A stretch of DNA of 64,000 nucleotides from Mangifera indica (lineage: Eukaryota; Streptophyta; Magnoliopsida; Sapindales; Anacardiaceae): positions 2,232,001 through 2,296,000 of the forward strand of contig NC_058152.1 of NCBI RefSeq assembly GCF_011075055.1, read 5' to 3'. Both the position numbers and the translations under genes were made by a program. Of the stretch, positions 11,901-23,800 are shown one piece after another (within the stretch, counting starts at the first letter, position 1; each line of letters starts with the position of its first letter). The notes under the pieces are model-generated. The model was not told the origin of the DNA. It searched no databases and saw only the letters and a list, made by a program, of their open reading frames with translations.

Positions 11901-12927
11901 TGGAGCTTGGGTTGTACTATAATTGAAATGTTTACTGGGAAACCTCCATGGAGTGAGTTTGAAGGGGTAAGCATCTACTGTTTCTAAATGTTACTTAACT
12001 TATGAGCTGCAATGGATGTAAATGTCTTAAAATGCCAAATTGCTATTTATTCACTCTTTTGAAGAAGTCTTAAATAGTTTCAGTAGTAATTGGCTGTACA
12101 TCATCAAATTTTTTGTGTTAAATTTGTTTGTTTGTAGTAGTTATTCTTGTTTTCCAGCATTCACTTATTGAAACTTAGAAGGTTTCAATCAATACACATT
12201 TTACATTTGTTGCAGAATGGCTTTTTTGTGCACTGATTTGAAAAGTCCTAGAGTCTTTTTTGTGATTTGCCTACATTAACCTGTTCTTTTAGCTTTCCAC
12301 GTTTATAATTCATTAATCGACGCTAGATCAATAGATCTTTTGCATTTTTTCCTTGGTATTGCCTTTATTACCTGTCCTTAATATCTAATTCTGTGTCTGG
12401 TCATATTTCCTGTTTATGAGTACTGTTTTCTGTCTTTGGTCATGACAATGAAAGGTATTGATAGTAAGTTGTTCAAAGATTGCTTCAGGTGTCTGCAATA
12501 TCAAGGGGTTTCAGTAATGATTGCTCGTATTGATGCAATAAATTGTTTGAAAACTCTTGTATTGATGCAGGCTGCAGCTATGTTTAAGGCTATGAAGGAT
12601 ATCCCAACCATACCTGAAAACTTATCAGCTGAGGGCAAGGATTTTTTGCGATGTTGCTTCCGGAGATATCCTGCAGAGAGGCCAACTGCCAGCATGTTAC
12701 TAGAACACCAATTCTTGAAAAACTCACAACATACTGATATCACATCTTGCTCTCATCCGTTTATTGGGATGAAATTGACTGTAAGTTATAAATGAAACTT
12801 GTCTTTGTTTTTCCTCTTTCCTGTTTCTATTGTTTAGTTACAGGATGTCCGCTGTACCCTTGACAGGATAAACCCCAAACTCCCAGAGAATTGTGAGGGT
12901 AAAATTGATCAGTTTCCTCTCTTCTGA
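5965..12927 (+). pseudogene. Chimera 1: RPW8-NLR fused to MAPKKK5-like kinase, two frameshifts
   Basis: Same 14-exon plan as the gene at 17827. NLR exons: 5965-6664, 7096-7490, 7661-8007, 8322-8518, 8605-9324. Kinase exons: 9550-10061, 10144-10231, 10469-10531, 10620-10783, 10968-11043, 11707-11766, 11841-11966, 12571-12780, 12844-12927. The RPW8 domain, P-loop [21 protein letters not shown] and QHD motifs are all readable. A 1 bp deletion near 9079 shifts the LRR frame to a stop at 9093. A second 1 bp deletion near 9907 breaks the MAPKKK linker (exon 6 is 512 bp, not 513). Downstream kinase motifs ([23 protein letters not shown]) are intact. Exon 1 starts with an internal repeat giving METDSGGKEAG / MEAESGGREAE. 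A truncated NLR of about 620 residues could still be made; the full fusion cannot. Confidence 0.85.
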
Positions 12928-13655
12928 GGCCACAAACTCAACAAAATTGTCTTCTGAAAGGTAGGAGTTACTTGTTTTATCTTTGCATACCTAGACAATT
13001 GAATTCAGTGCATTGAAGTTGGTAATTCTTTACTGTTGCATGATTGCCGCGCATCATTTTTTATCTTCAGCCAGAATGATCAATGATCCTCCGTTGAAAC
13101 TTCCAACTAGAGTTTGCATTTGATAATTCTCCATGTTCAATCTTCGATGATCTTCCTCGTTTATGTCCTCTATGCATCAAGCACAGCACACACAGTTTAA
13201 TATGGAGGAAATGGAGGTTATTCTATCATGTATTGTCACTGTGTTGATTGATTCTGCCATAGAATTATTTAGGAAGATGGAGCTTGTGGGAATTGATCAA
13301 AGCCTCCTGAAGTCTGAAAAGTTATTAATAACATCCTTCCTTGAAGCAAAAGTATAACTAGGTAGAGTGAATACAGAAGCAGGTTTGTGTACTCTACTAA
13401 TTAAAAATCTGTGCATATGTATCTGTAAATTTTACTAATTGAGGATCAATCTGTAGATTTTGGCTTAACCTAGTCGCCTATCAATGTCAATATCATGTTG
13501 GCTTTTTACCATTCATTTCTCTTACTAATCACTATGCATTTTACTGTTTTCCATTTACAGTAAAACAGTAAATTTATCTTATTTAGTATGAATGACATTC
13601 CTAATGTAATAATCCAATTAGAGTGAAATTGCTCGATTATTAATAAAAAAAAAAA
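12928..13655. other. 3' flank of chimera 1
   Basis: Conserved with 24708-25270 and 42817-43330, so it is the old downstream sequence of the MAPKKK part, probably 3' UTR. A frame at 13163-13357 (MEEMEVILS...) is broken by stops in the other two copies and is not called as a gene. An A-run lies near 13644. Confidence 0.5.
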
Positions 13656-13659
13656 AAAA

Positions 13660-14228
13660 ATTAACATAGATTTCCTCACTGATAACCATATTTTATGAGC
13701 ATTTAAAATCCCCATCAGAAAACCAAGACCAATCTGAAAAATGTAGCCTATGCCTCATTACAATGTCACAAAGAAAAACAAATGGATGGATATAATGTTA
13801 TCACATTAATTTGCAAGGGACATCATGGGTTATAAACCAGTCCAATTCATGATAGTTGAATTATGTATTGTATTGTGTATAAAAAATCTAAGTTTTTGTA
13901 TAATATATTAAGCATCATATCATATCATATAATACAGTTTTTAAAAAATTAAATAATAAAATAATAAAAAAGTCATTAATTTCAAAAAATATCATAAATA
14001 TCTATAAAAATTTAATATTACTCATATATATTCTTATTATATTATCATTTTCTTTTAAAATTGTATTAATTCATATTAATAATATATATTTTATTGTATA
14101 ATACATTCGTTGTATTGTGTTAATTCAATATACTTTATAATACATATTGTTTTTATCTTTATTATATCATATCATAAGATACGTATAATATATTATAAAG
14201 TATTAATAACTATGTTTTAAATTAAGCT
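13660..14228 (-). pseudogene. SnRK2 relic: intron 8 and intron 6 pieces, no exons
   Basis: Bases 13660-13722 match SnRK2 intron 8 (around 52430-52480 and 36085-36135). Bases 13723-13845 match the end of SnRK2 intron 6 (around 54395-54515), and TTTAAATTAAGCTGTA just before 14229 matches the last bases before exon 6 (near 54520). Exons 7 and 8 between these introns are gone, and about 370 bp of AT-rich DNA is inserted near 13846-14212. Order and orientation agree with the minus-strand SnRK2 at 52064. It shows that an SnRK2-containing unit once lay downstream of chimera 1. Confidence 0.7.
13846..14212. mobile_element. AT-rich insertion, MITE-like
   Basis: It interrupts the SnRK2 intron 6 relic; uninterrupted sequence is at 54505-54530. 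It is rich in ATATCATATCATATAATAC-type motifs that recur at about 25590-25900 and 43650-43925. Ends and target duplication were not resolved, so the class is unknown. Confidence 0.45.
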
Positions 14229-14405
14229 GTAGTTGGATTGGCCAAAGCATGAAGCTGACGAGTTCATCAAGAAACTGGAACGATGCGAGCAACTTGTGCG
14301 CAAATGCTCCTCGATATGGTTGAATTGCTTTAAAAGATCATAACATGCCCACAAACTTCAAAAACTGGATGCCTCAACAGTCATGGTCTTTCGGGTCGAT
14401 GATGT
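14229..14405 (+). pseudogene. Second RPW8-domain relic
   Basis: Reads LDWPKHEADEFIKKLERCEQ, then LVRKCSSIWLNCFKRS, a stop, and AHKLQKLDAS, in one main frame. It is collinear with 2690-2850 and with residues about 60-115 of the complete NLRs. The first 60 residues are missing because the block starts at the junction with SnRK2 intron 6 sequence. Confidence 0.75.
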
Positions 14406-14409
14406 CTTA

Positions 14410-15110
14410 TGTTCGGTTTTTGTGCTTCCTCAATCAATCTAATGGCGTCCTCCTACGTTTGTTTGGGATGTAGTTGGGTTAACTTCTCAAACAAGTAGCT
14501 GACTCCTTGGCAATTTTCTCGTGTTCCGACTGATGACACGAAAGTTGTCGTAAGCTTAATCCAAAATACTTGATCGAACCCCTAATAGTTTAATTTGGCT
14601 AAAGATAGATCACTTTAGAGTCTCGATTGTTTATTTGCAATTTTAAATTTGATATGCATAACCCTCCAATTTGCTTGCACCTCTTTTAGAGACCAGAGCC
14701 ATTCCGCTAGTCTACATAGCCAGGTTGAAAAGGTAGAAAATTCTGGGTCATTGAAATTCTTTGTAGTGCAGTCTTTGCCCCTTTGCAAATTCCAGTGCTC
14801 TGAATTCGCTTCCTATCACCCATCAACACCCCCAAATTGTTTTAGTCGGTTGACTCTGTATACCCAATTGCTTGACCATTTCCATTGAAATGAAACTGTA
14901 AGTAGCACCATAATCTACCAAAATGATCACTCCCCGTTTCCCAATTCATCCCTTCAATTTGAGTGTTTTGTAAGAAGTGAGACTGTAAAGATAGTTCAAT
15001 TTGTTATCAGACCCATATCCGTAAGTGAGACCTATAATTGAATGTACATATAGTTTGATTTCTTGTCAGAACCAATCCTCTCTTCTTGATACAAACCTCT
15101 CGCTACAGTT
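14410..15110 (-). mobile_element. Second copy of the degenerate gypsy fragment
   Basis: Paralogous along its length to 2860-3560. The minus strand around 14990-14880 reads GVIILVDYGATYSFIS, closer to the LIDSGATHNFIS retropepsin signature than the other copy. It has many stops and no LTRs. Its attachment to the RPW8 relic matches the first copy, so the composite existed before it was duplicated. Confidence 0.65.
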
Positions 15111-16130
15111 CTGTCGTTGAGGACAATGTTGATTTCGTGGTGCTTGTCGAAGCTTTCTTGGGTCCAAATTGGTCTGGGCCTTCCTTTTTGGTTTATTTTT
15201 TTGGACACCACCATTGCATGGGCCTAACTATTAGTCTTAAACACCCTGATTTTCCCTATGACTTCTTTTGCAAGCCCATTATGAAGGTCCCTTTCAAGTT
15301 TCAAAAATTCTTTAGACATATTACCTTTAAAGAGTGCTAGTTTTGGGGCGAGGAATTTTACGTATATATTTTTAAATATATAGGACATATATTATTATAT
15401 AATTAAAAATTATTTTATTTTTAATTTAAAATAACAAAATTTTTTCTAACAAAATTTAAAAAACGCTCCCTTAAAATTAAGAAAAAAACTTTTATATGCG
15501 TTTTTATTAGCAAATGCCTCATAACATAATCAAGCCCTCTTTTTTGTTTTTGTCTGATTTTTGTAACGATATACAAAATCTAATTTAAAGTGGTTTGAAA
15601 AATTTTCAAACCAAATTGACAAAAAAGGTTTAAAAAATTTTCAAACCAAACCAAACTAAAAAAATACAGAATGCTTTGGTTTAGAGTACGGTTTAGATCT
15701 ATTAAAATCAATTCAGTTCTAAATATATATTATTTAATAAAATTAATTGAATTATAATTTTCTAAAATATAATATAAATATAGAAAATAAATATGAAATA
15801 TATACAATACGCAATATAAATATAAAGAAAATAACAAAATAAATATAAAAAAACAAATTGTATAATTTTTTTTGTTAGTTATACGTCTAATTACCTATTA
15901 AAAAATTTTATCGAATATAGTTATATATTTATATTTTAAAAAATGTATAATTTACAGTTTGATTTAGTTTAAAAATCGTTCAAATCCCAACCCAAATTGA
16001 AAAATGGATTTTTTTTTTAAATTTATCAACTTAAACTAAACAATTTAAAAAACCAAACTAAATCATAATTTTTAAATATTCGATTTGATTTTATAGTTTG
16101 AATCGAATTATACATACCCTTAGTTTTTTG
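15111..16130. other. AT-rich intergenic
   Basis: Bases 15150-15245 share a block (GCTTGGGTCCAAATTGGT type, GGCCATTGCATGGGCC type) with 27990-28110 and 45160-45260. From 15550 to 16110 there are repeated AAACCAAA/TTTGGTTT motifs on both strands, typical of an old small inverted-repeat element, but no clean ends. No gene is seen. Confidence 0.5.
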
Positions 16131-17826
16131 AGGATTTTAAACGGATAATGGCTGGCTTGTGCAAAATGTTGGGTGTAATTGATATATGCCTACTAAATTA
16201 CTTTCATTTTCTTTTAGTCGAAGACTTGGGCAAAAATATTATTATAATAATTTATTTTTTATTACTAACTTTTCTTTTAAGTATTAAAAAAACTAATAAT
16301 ATAATCTTTATTTTGCTATATATCATTGCTAATTAATTTGGTAAGAACAAAAATATTTTTATTTTAAATTAAGATAACAAGTAATATGAAAAATATTTTA
16401 GAATAATTTTATATAAAAATATTTAAGTGAAATAATATTTTAATACATTTAATCAAATATGATAATTTTTTTATTAATTTATTTTTATTAAATATAAATA
16501 TTTATTTTTATAATATTTTTTATTTTTAATAAAAAAATATTACATGGATGAAGGTACCCTTAAATTAACAAAGAAAGTTGGAAACCACATTGAAAATGTC
16601 ATTTTGAAACTTAACGGCAGGTTCTTCCCTTAGACCGCCGCGTAATATAGTCAATGTCAATGCTAACATGGCCACAGGACCCATAATCCACAGCCCCATG
16701 CGTAGCATGCGGTGGGTAGCCTCGTTTACATTTAGAAAAGGGGAAAAGAACTATTTCCCACCCAAATTTTAGCCTAATCTCAAAGTCACATCTATGGGAG
16801 ATGAAAAATCTAAACTCCTACCCATGACCAAACTTCTATTAATTTTTTCTGATAAAGAGAGGGATAAAATAGTTATTTTACTGTTTATATTAAAAGTTAT
16901 AAAGTTTATTACTTTTCACCCCCCTTAAGTTTTAGAAACTAATATTTCATTTTTACCTAAAGTTTTTAAACTTTGAAAAGTAACATTTTCACCCCAAACC
17001 TAGGGTTTCTATATTTTTCAAAATGTAATCGCCCCCCATAACTTTCAAAAATAGTAGTTTCACCCTCATTCTTCAACTTCATCTTCTGACATCTTCTCTA
17101 GCGTCGTCTCTTACCTCCTCCTTCTCCTGGTGCGACGACGGTGATGTGATAAAGAGATTTTCATATCCTCATTGCACGATGCACCGAAAAGATGGAGATT
17201 TCTTCATCGCACGATGCGACAAAGGATGATGCTTCGTTGTCCTTCGTTACTCGTCACATCGTTCGATGCGACAATGAAGGATGATGAAATATCTTCCTTC
17301 GTCATCCCTTGTAATGGGAGATGGGAGATCGGTGGAATACGTTGCTCGTCAGTGGTGGTCGGAGAAGGAAGCAAACCCTAGGGGTAAAATATAAATTTTT
17401 CAAACTTTGAGGATAGGTTGAGGTGTTAGTTTTTAAAACCTGGAGGGGAAAAATGGTAAAATTTTAAAGTTTTACAGTTTATAGATAAAATGACGATTTT
17501 ACCCATATCTCTAACTGAAAATTTGGATGGCAGTTTGGTCATGAGTGAGAGTTTGAATTTTTCATCTCCCGTGGGTGTGAGTTTCAAATTGAGCTAAAAG
17601 TTGGGTGGCAATAGTGCTTTTCCCTTAGTAAACCGTCACCTCTGGACTAGCTACATCTGTGCGTTGCCTAATTCTCTTATCTTGTTTGTTCAAGAGAAAA
17701 AAAGAACAATATAACTTTGATTCAAGGGAGGCTACTATTCTTCCTTATTAGAGTCGTTACGTATTGAAATTGAAATTAGTTCAGTTCTTGAATTGGGTAT
17801 CTGGGTTTTGAAGAGAAAGTGGTGAG
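16131..17826 (+). promoter_or_regulatory. Promoter and leader of chimera 2, split by a MULE-like insertion
   Basis: Pieces match the promoters of NLRs 1, 3 and 5: 16131-16205, 16605-16740 and 17625-17826. The paired W-box cores remain (GTCAATGTCAAT near 16650). The GCC-box is mutated (AGACCGCC instead of AAGCCGCC). The TATA position reads TTTAGAAAAG, and the element at 16741-17624 sits immediately after it. An AT-rich block (16206-16560) is a further insertion or divergent stretch. The native TATA and its spacing to the start codon are therefore lost. Confidence 0.55.
16741..17624. mobile_element. Non-autonomous MULE-like TIR element, 884 bp
   Basis: The two ends form inverted repeats of roughly 95 bp. 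The left begins GGGAAAAGAACTATTTCCC; the inverted right end begins GGGAAAAGCACTATTGCC; both contain GGGAGATGAAAAAT and CATGACCAAAC further in. The flanking 9-mers TTAGAAAAG (16732-16740) and TTAGTAAAC (17625-17633) agree at 7 of 9 positions, as expected of an aged Mutator-type target duplication. The uninterrupted site is visible in the paralogous promoters. No transposase is present. The GC-richer middle (about 17090-17380) may be captured DNA but was not recognised. Confidence 0.8.
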
Positions 17827-20800
17827 ATGGAATTTCCATTAATTGGAGTAGCTTTTCCTGGAACAGTGTTTGGGGAGCTGCTTAGAGCTGTTGTAGAGCC
17901 TAAAGGGAAAGCAAAACATTTCAAGCCCCAACTGGAGCAACTAGAATCTACTTTGCGAAATAATGCTAAGGTTATCGAACAAATTGAGAAGTACAATGAA
18001 ATATTGGATCATCCAAGGAGTGAAACTCAACTGTTGAAGGAGAAAATGCAGGAAGGCGTGCTGCTTGTTCGCAGATGCTCAACAGTGAAGTGGAATCCCA
18101 TTAAAAAGACTCGTTATGCTGATAGACTAGTGAAACTGAATAGCTTAATCAACAGGTTCTTTCAGGTTGATATGCAAGCACAACAGACAAGAGACACCAA
18201 AGAAATTCTGCTGGGTATGAGAGATCTACAAAGGTCTTTCATCGCATCTTCTAGTACTGGAGACATTAGTGGCAAGTTAGATCAAGATGGGATTATTAGA
18301 CCTTGCTCAGTGCCTGATCCTCCGGAGATTACCCCTGGATTAGATGTACCTTTGGAGGAGTTAAAGAGGGAATTGTTAAGGGATGGAGAGCAAGTGATTG
18401 TTGTGTCAGCTCCTGGAGGAACTGGGAAGACTACACTGATTAAAAAACTTTGCAAAGACCAAAAAGTTGAAGGTATCCATATCTATTACTCGTTCTCCCT
18501 TTTTTCTTCCTAAGCCCTTTATGTTTAAGTTAATTTGCTCTGTTGCATAATTATTTATAATGATTGTGTTGATAACATTTCCGTTTAGATACTGATTTTC
18601 TATTGAATTAGACGGCCTTCAGTAAAACCTGTCAGTTTTGCTATATTGCTAGATATGACCTCTGTACCATTGGTTCTTATGGTAATAGAAGTTCTTTTGG
18701 GTTTCTGTACATTCAAATTTGTTGTTAGGAGATTGATGGAGCAATTTTCATTTATCATAGTTCTGCTGTATGTACTAAAGTCTGGATTTGGATAGATAAC
18801 ATGTACACATGGTGTTTAAATTGTGTTCGAATTTCTTAAGGTTGTAGTGGCACTTAATTTTGTAAGAACCTCTATTGGAAGCATTCTGACACGGTATTTG
18901 AACAGAAAAATTCAAGGACAACATTTTCTTTGTCACCGTTTCTAAACCACACAATGTGAAGGTCATCGTACAGAAAATAATCCAACACTTGGGTAAAGAT
19001 GTACCTGAGTTTCAAACAGATGAGCATGCAATCAATGACTTGGAACGATTGTTAAAGGAAATGGGATCACAGCCCATATTGTTAGTCCTTGATGATGTCT
19101 GGTCTGAATCAGAATCCATGCTGCGCAAGTTCAAGTCCCAATTGCCGAATTACAAGATTTTGGTGACTTCAAGATCTGTATTCCCAAAACTTGGTTTTGT
19201 ATATAAATTAAAACCATTGTATGAAGAAGCTGCTGAAACACTTTTCCGTTATACAACAGGTGGAGACTCGTCCATTCGAGATCAAAAGCTTGTCAATAAG
19301 GTGCTCATCAATCTTTAGTACAAAGATGTACATATGCGTCTGTTTTCCTTTTATTTTCATTTTTATTGTGCATACATTGGATATGAAATCATTTTTCGCT
19401 TAAGTTACTAAACTTTTTTGCATGTTTAATCAACCAAAGCACACTTTGATTTGGTGTAAATTTATTACAGATTTTGGGAATCTGTAAGGGATCTCCTCTT
19501 GCCCTTACTGTTATTGGTAGATCACTCTGTGGGCGGCCTGCAGCAGTCTGGAAAAGTAAAGTGAAGGAATGGCAGCATGCTACTATTTTCCATTCTAACA
19601 CTGATTTGCTTGTTTGTCTCCAAAGCAGCTTGGATGCCTTAGATGATAAGCTCAAGGAATGTTACATGGACCTTGGTTCGTTTCCTGAGTACCATAGAAT
19701 TCCTGTTGCCACCCTTATCGACATGTGGGTGGAATTGTATAAAAGGGATGAAGATGATCTTTGTGCCATCCTTAGTGATCTCTCCAATGTAAATCTGTTT
19801 GATCTAGTGGTGACAAGGTATACTGGCTATGTAGTTCTCTATAATGTAACTAAATGCTTTCTCTAATGATTTTTTCTCATAGGGATAAAAGAAGAAAAGG
19901 TATTTAAAAGCAAACAAAGTTTCAGGGAGCCACTAATAAAGTTTAGCATTTTGTGGTTCATTTTATGGATGACTGTCTTCAATTGTTGCAAATCATAATT
20001 GATTGTGATGAATTTTGTATCTGTGTCATTGACTATTCATTCTATCAACTTATCAAGTCTGTCGTTTAATATCTACAGAATTTGGATCTGATCCTAACTA
20101 ATAACTTATGCCCATTTGACTGGAAAATGGCAGTGATGAAAGCTCCCACCACTATCACTTTGTTGAACAGCATGATCTTCTCAGAGAGCTAATTATATAT
20201 CAAAGCATGTTGGAACCAGTAGAAAAGATGAAAAGACTATTCATCGAGATAAGTGGAAACAATTTTCCTGAGTGGTGGTTGGAAAAGAAATCACAACCAG
20301 TAAATGCCCGTCTCTTGTCGATAACCACAGGTTTTTCATTTCAAACACACCTCTGATTTTTTTTTTTTAATTTCCTATGTTCTGCTCATTCTAAATTGGA
20401 CATGATTTGCAGATGATACATTCTCATCTAGTTGGTATGATCTTGAAGCACCTGCAGTAGAAGTTGTGGTTCTAAATGTTCGAACAAAGGAGTACACCAT
20501 GCCGAATTTTATGGAGAAGATGAAAAATTTGAAGGTGTTGATAGTCACAGGTTGTGGATTCCTTCCTGTTGAAATAAGTAACTTTCAACTTCTTGGTTCT
20601 TTGCCCAATCTAAAGAGAATTAGATTGGAGCAAGTTTCAATTCCTTGGTTTGACATGACAACGATGCAAATGAGACATCTGCAGAAGATATCTTTGGTTT
20701 TATGCAATGTGGGTCAGGTTTTCAGTAATTCTACCTTCCAAATTTCAAATGCATTTCCAAATCTGAAGGAGTTGGACATTGATTACTGCAATGATCTTGA

Positions 20801-23800
20801 GGCACTGCCTGATGACATGGGTAATATTGTCTCCCTAAAAACTCTCAGCATCACTAATTGTCATAAGCTGCCCCAACTGCCTGACGGGATCGGCAAGCTG
20901 GTAAACTTAGAGGTACTAAAGCTTGCTTCGTGTTCTGATCTGGAAGCGTTGCCTGGCTCAATCGAGAACCTAATCAATTTAAAGTTCCTTGATATATCTG
21001 AATGTCTAAGCACCGCAGAATTGCCAGTGCAGATTGGAAGAAGCTTGGAGGAGAGACAACGAGACGGTTTTATAGATAATGATAGAGATAGATCAAATGG
21101 AGCTGGCGATGGAGTTTCATCAACAATTAAGAGGTCTTATTTTATTTTCTCTGTTTTTATTTCGTATTGGTTCAATTGAATGAAATTAACATTTTATGAA
21201 TTTATGGCTATCATAATTAATCAATTAACTCATCCTGCATTCCGATTTTCCCTTTTTAGCTTCTGCATATTGTAGCATTAATGGAGACACATTTTTTATT
21301 ATTTATAATGAGCGTAATTTAATTATTATTATTTCCTTGTAAATTGTTGTTGTGTTTCAGTGTGTGCTCCCACTGTGTTGAGAGGAAGAAGACTGGATAT
21401 TTGGAGACAAGGCCAACAAGGAAGTTGCAGCTAGATCTGAATACAATTGAAAGCTCTAGAGAAAAGATGTTTCAGCATTATTATAATTTTCCTCAGGGTA
21501 ATAAAGTATGGTCTGCCACGGAGATGCTGTGTCTTGATGTTCCTGGCCTTCCTCTATCTGGATACTTTGATTACACTGCTTTTAGTGCTGATAATTCTCC
21601 TTGTCAAGGTCCTCCTAGTTTAAGCCCATGTCGAAATCCTGTTAGCCCAACTGGGACTCCCTCACCGGTGAATTCCAAATTGTCCCATGAAACTGCTAGT
21701 CATGTTGAAGTCCATCCCTTACCTCTTCCTCCAGGTTCACCCATTTCTTCACTTCCAACTTCTATTCCACATATTCTAGCTAAACCTGAACCTTGTCCAA
21801 TGAATAATCAGTGGAAAAAGGGAAAGCTTATTGGACGGGGTACTTTTGGAAGTGTTTATGTTGCCAGCAATCGGTAAATGGATTCTGTGTAATCTTATTG
21901 CTAGTTTCTTCTTCTGATGCAGCAAACACTAAATTTGGCTTTCCCTTTCTGACAGAGAAACTGGAGCTTTGTGTGCAATGAAAGAGGTTGAAATATTTCC
22001 TGATGACCCAAAATCTGCTGAGTGTATAAAGCAACTGGAACAGGTTGGTACCAAGCATATTGCATTCAAAACGAACCAAATTTCTTAAATGCATAAGAGA
22101 TTAAGAGGTTGCCTATAAATATATTTTGTGGTTTGCTTTGGCAGATCTCATTGGCCCTGCCGTACATGTTGTATAAGTTCTGCTTTTTTGAGCTATGAAC
22201 ATTTTTTTTTTTTTTTTGATTCAGAGAAAAGTGAAAACATTATAACATCTCCGATCTAATTCTTGCATTTGTTTCAGGAAATCAAAGTTCTGAGCCAATT
22301 GAAGCACCCAAACATTGTGCAGTATTATGGTAGTGAAATAGTTGAGTAATCTTCTGGTTGCAGGTTTGGTATCCTGTTTGCAATGTTTGCTTGCTGTAGC
22401 ATTGACTCTAAATTTTATGCATTGGCAGGTTGAAGACAAATTTTATATATATATGGAGTATGTTCATCCTGGTTCGATTAACAAATATGTCCGTGAACAT
22501 TGTGGAGCAATGACAGAATCTGTTGTTCGCAATTTTACTCGTCATATTCTTTCGGGATTGGCTTACTTACATAGTAAAAAGACAATCCACAGGTACAAAG
22601 AGCATGCTTTGTTTGAAAAGTTACCTTCGCGTACATTAAATGTGGCAAATTGAAGTATAAGAGCTTAGTACATTTAATTCAGTTTATATGTAGAGTGAAT
22701 TGTAATCTTAGGGGCAAGCCTATTGTAATTTATTGGGATTATTTTCAGATTGTGTTATTTATTTATTTTTATATAGGGACATCAAAGGAGCTAATCTACT
22801 TGTTGATGCGTTAGGGGTTGTTAAGCTTGCTGACTTTGGAATGGCTAAACTTGTGAGTTTTCATTTAACTTTTTATATATTGTTATGTGCAATAGTCAAA
22901 GGCAAGTTTGTAATTGTGTGCCTGTGAGATCTTTGAAGTTTTCTTCTCGCAGGCATTCTCTGTTTCTTTGCCCTTTTTAAGGTGTGCATTACGAATTTGC
23001 TTCTCTATGGTTATCTTAATGCGAAAATTTTATTCATGCTGCTATAGCATTAAATTGAAATTTATGGGTATTCCTGAATTTAAAAGTGAGATGAAGTCTT
23101 TAATTGGGGGATTTCTCCTTCTGCTTGGGCAAAAATGTGACAGTATGGTACAAGCTGAAACAATGATTTGCAGTCTTTTATGTGACAAAATTATAGCTGT
23201 ATATTCTGTTAATTTTATTCCTGTATTGCTTTTAACATTAACTGTCAAATAAATTAGTGTTAGCCTTAATTTGCCTGTTGTGATCCCATAAGTAGTGTTA
23301 TTATATGTTTAAAGTGCTGGTGCTTATTCTTGCTGTTCCATGTAATACGCTACATATAATTTAGAAAAAGGTTACCTTGGATGGTTGAAACTACTTATAT
23401 AATGGCATATCAACACTACACTCATTAATTATTGCCTTAACAATCCATAATCTGGGTTCTTTTTGTTCTCTCATATTTGGCCTTAGTAATTTTTGGGCTT
23501 CATTTATTTCTCAGCTGACTGGACAGGGAGCTGATCTTTCTTTTAAGGGAAGCCCATACTGGATGGCTCCAGAGGTACATTTTTGCTGCAACATCAATTT
23601 GTGCTGGTCTATGGCTTCACAATATTGATATCAATTTTTTCCTTGCAGCTCATAATGTCTCTCATGCAGAAAGATAGCAACTCTGATCTTGCACTTGCTG
23701 TTGATATCTGGAGCTTGGGTTGTACTATAATTGAAATGTTTACTGGGAAACCTCCATGGAGTGAGTTTGAAGGGGTAAGCATCTGCTGTTTCTAAATGTT

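Noticed and set aside
13163..13357. Frame MEEMEVILS... downstream of chimera 1
   Set aside because: The two paralogous flanks (about 24980 and 43025) carry stops in it. It fits 3' UTR of the MAPKKK part better.
17172..17381. 69-codon frame inside the MULE-like element at 16741
   Set aside because: No recognisable domain and no splice partner. Possible captured DNA, but not supported as a gene.
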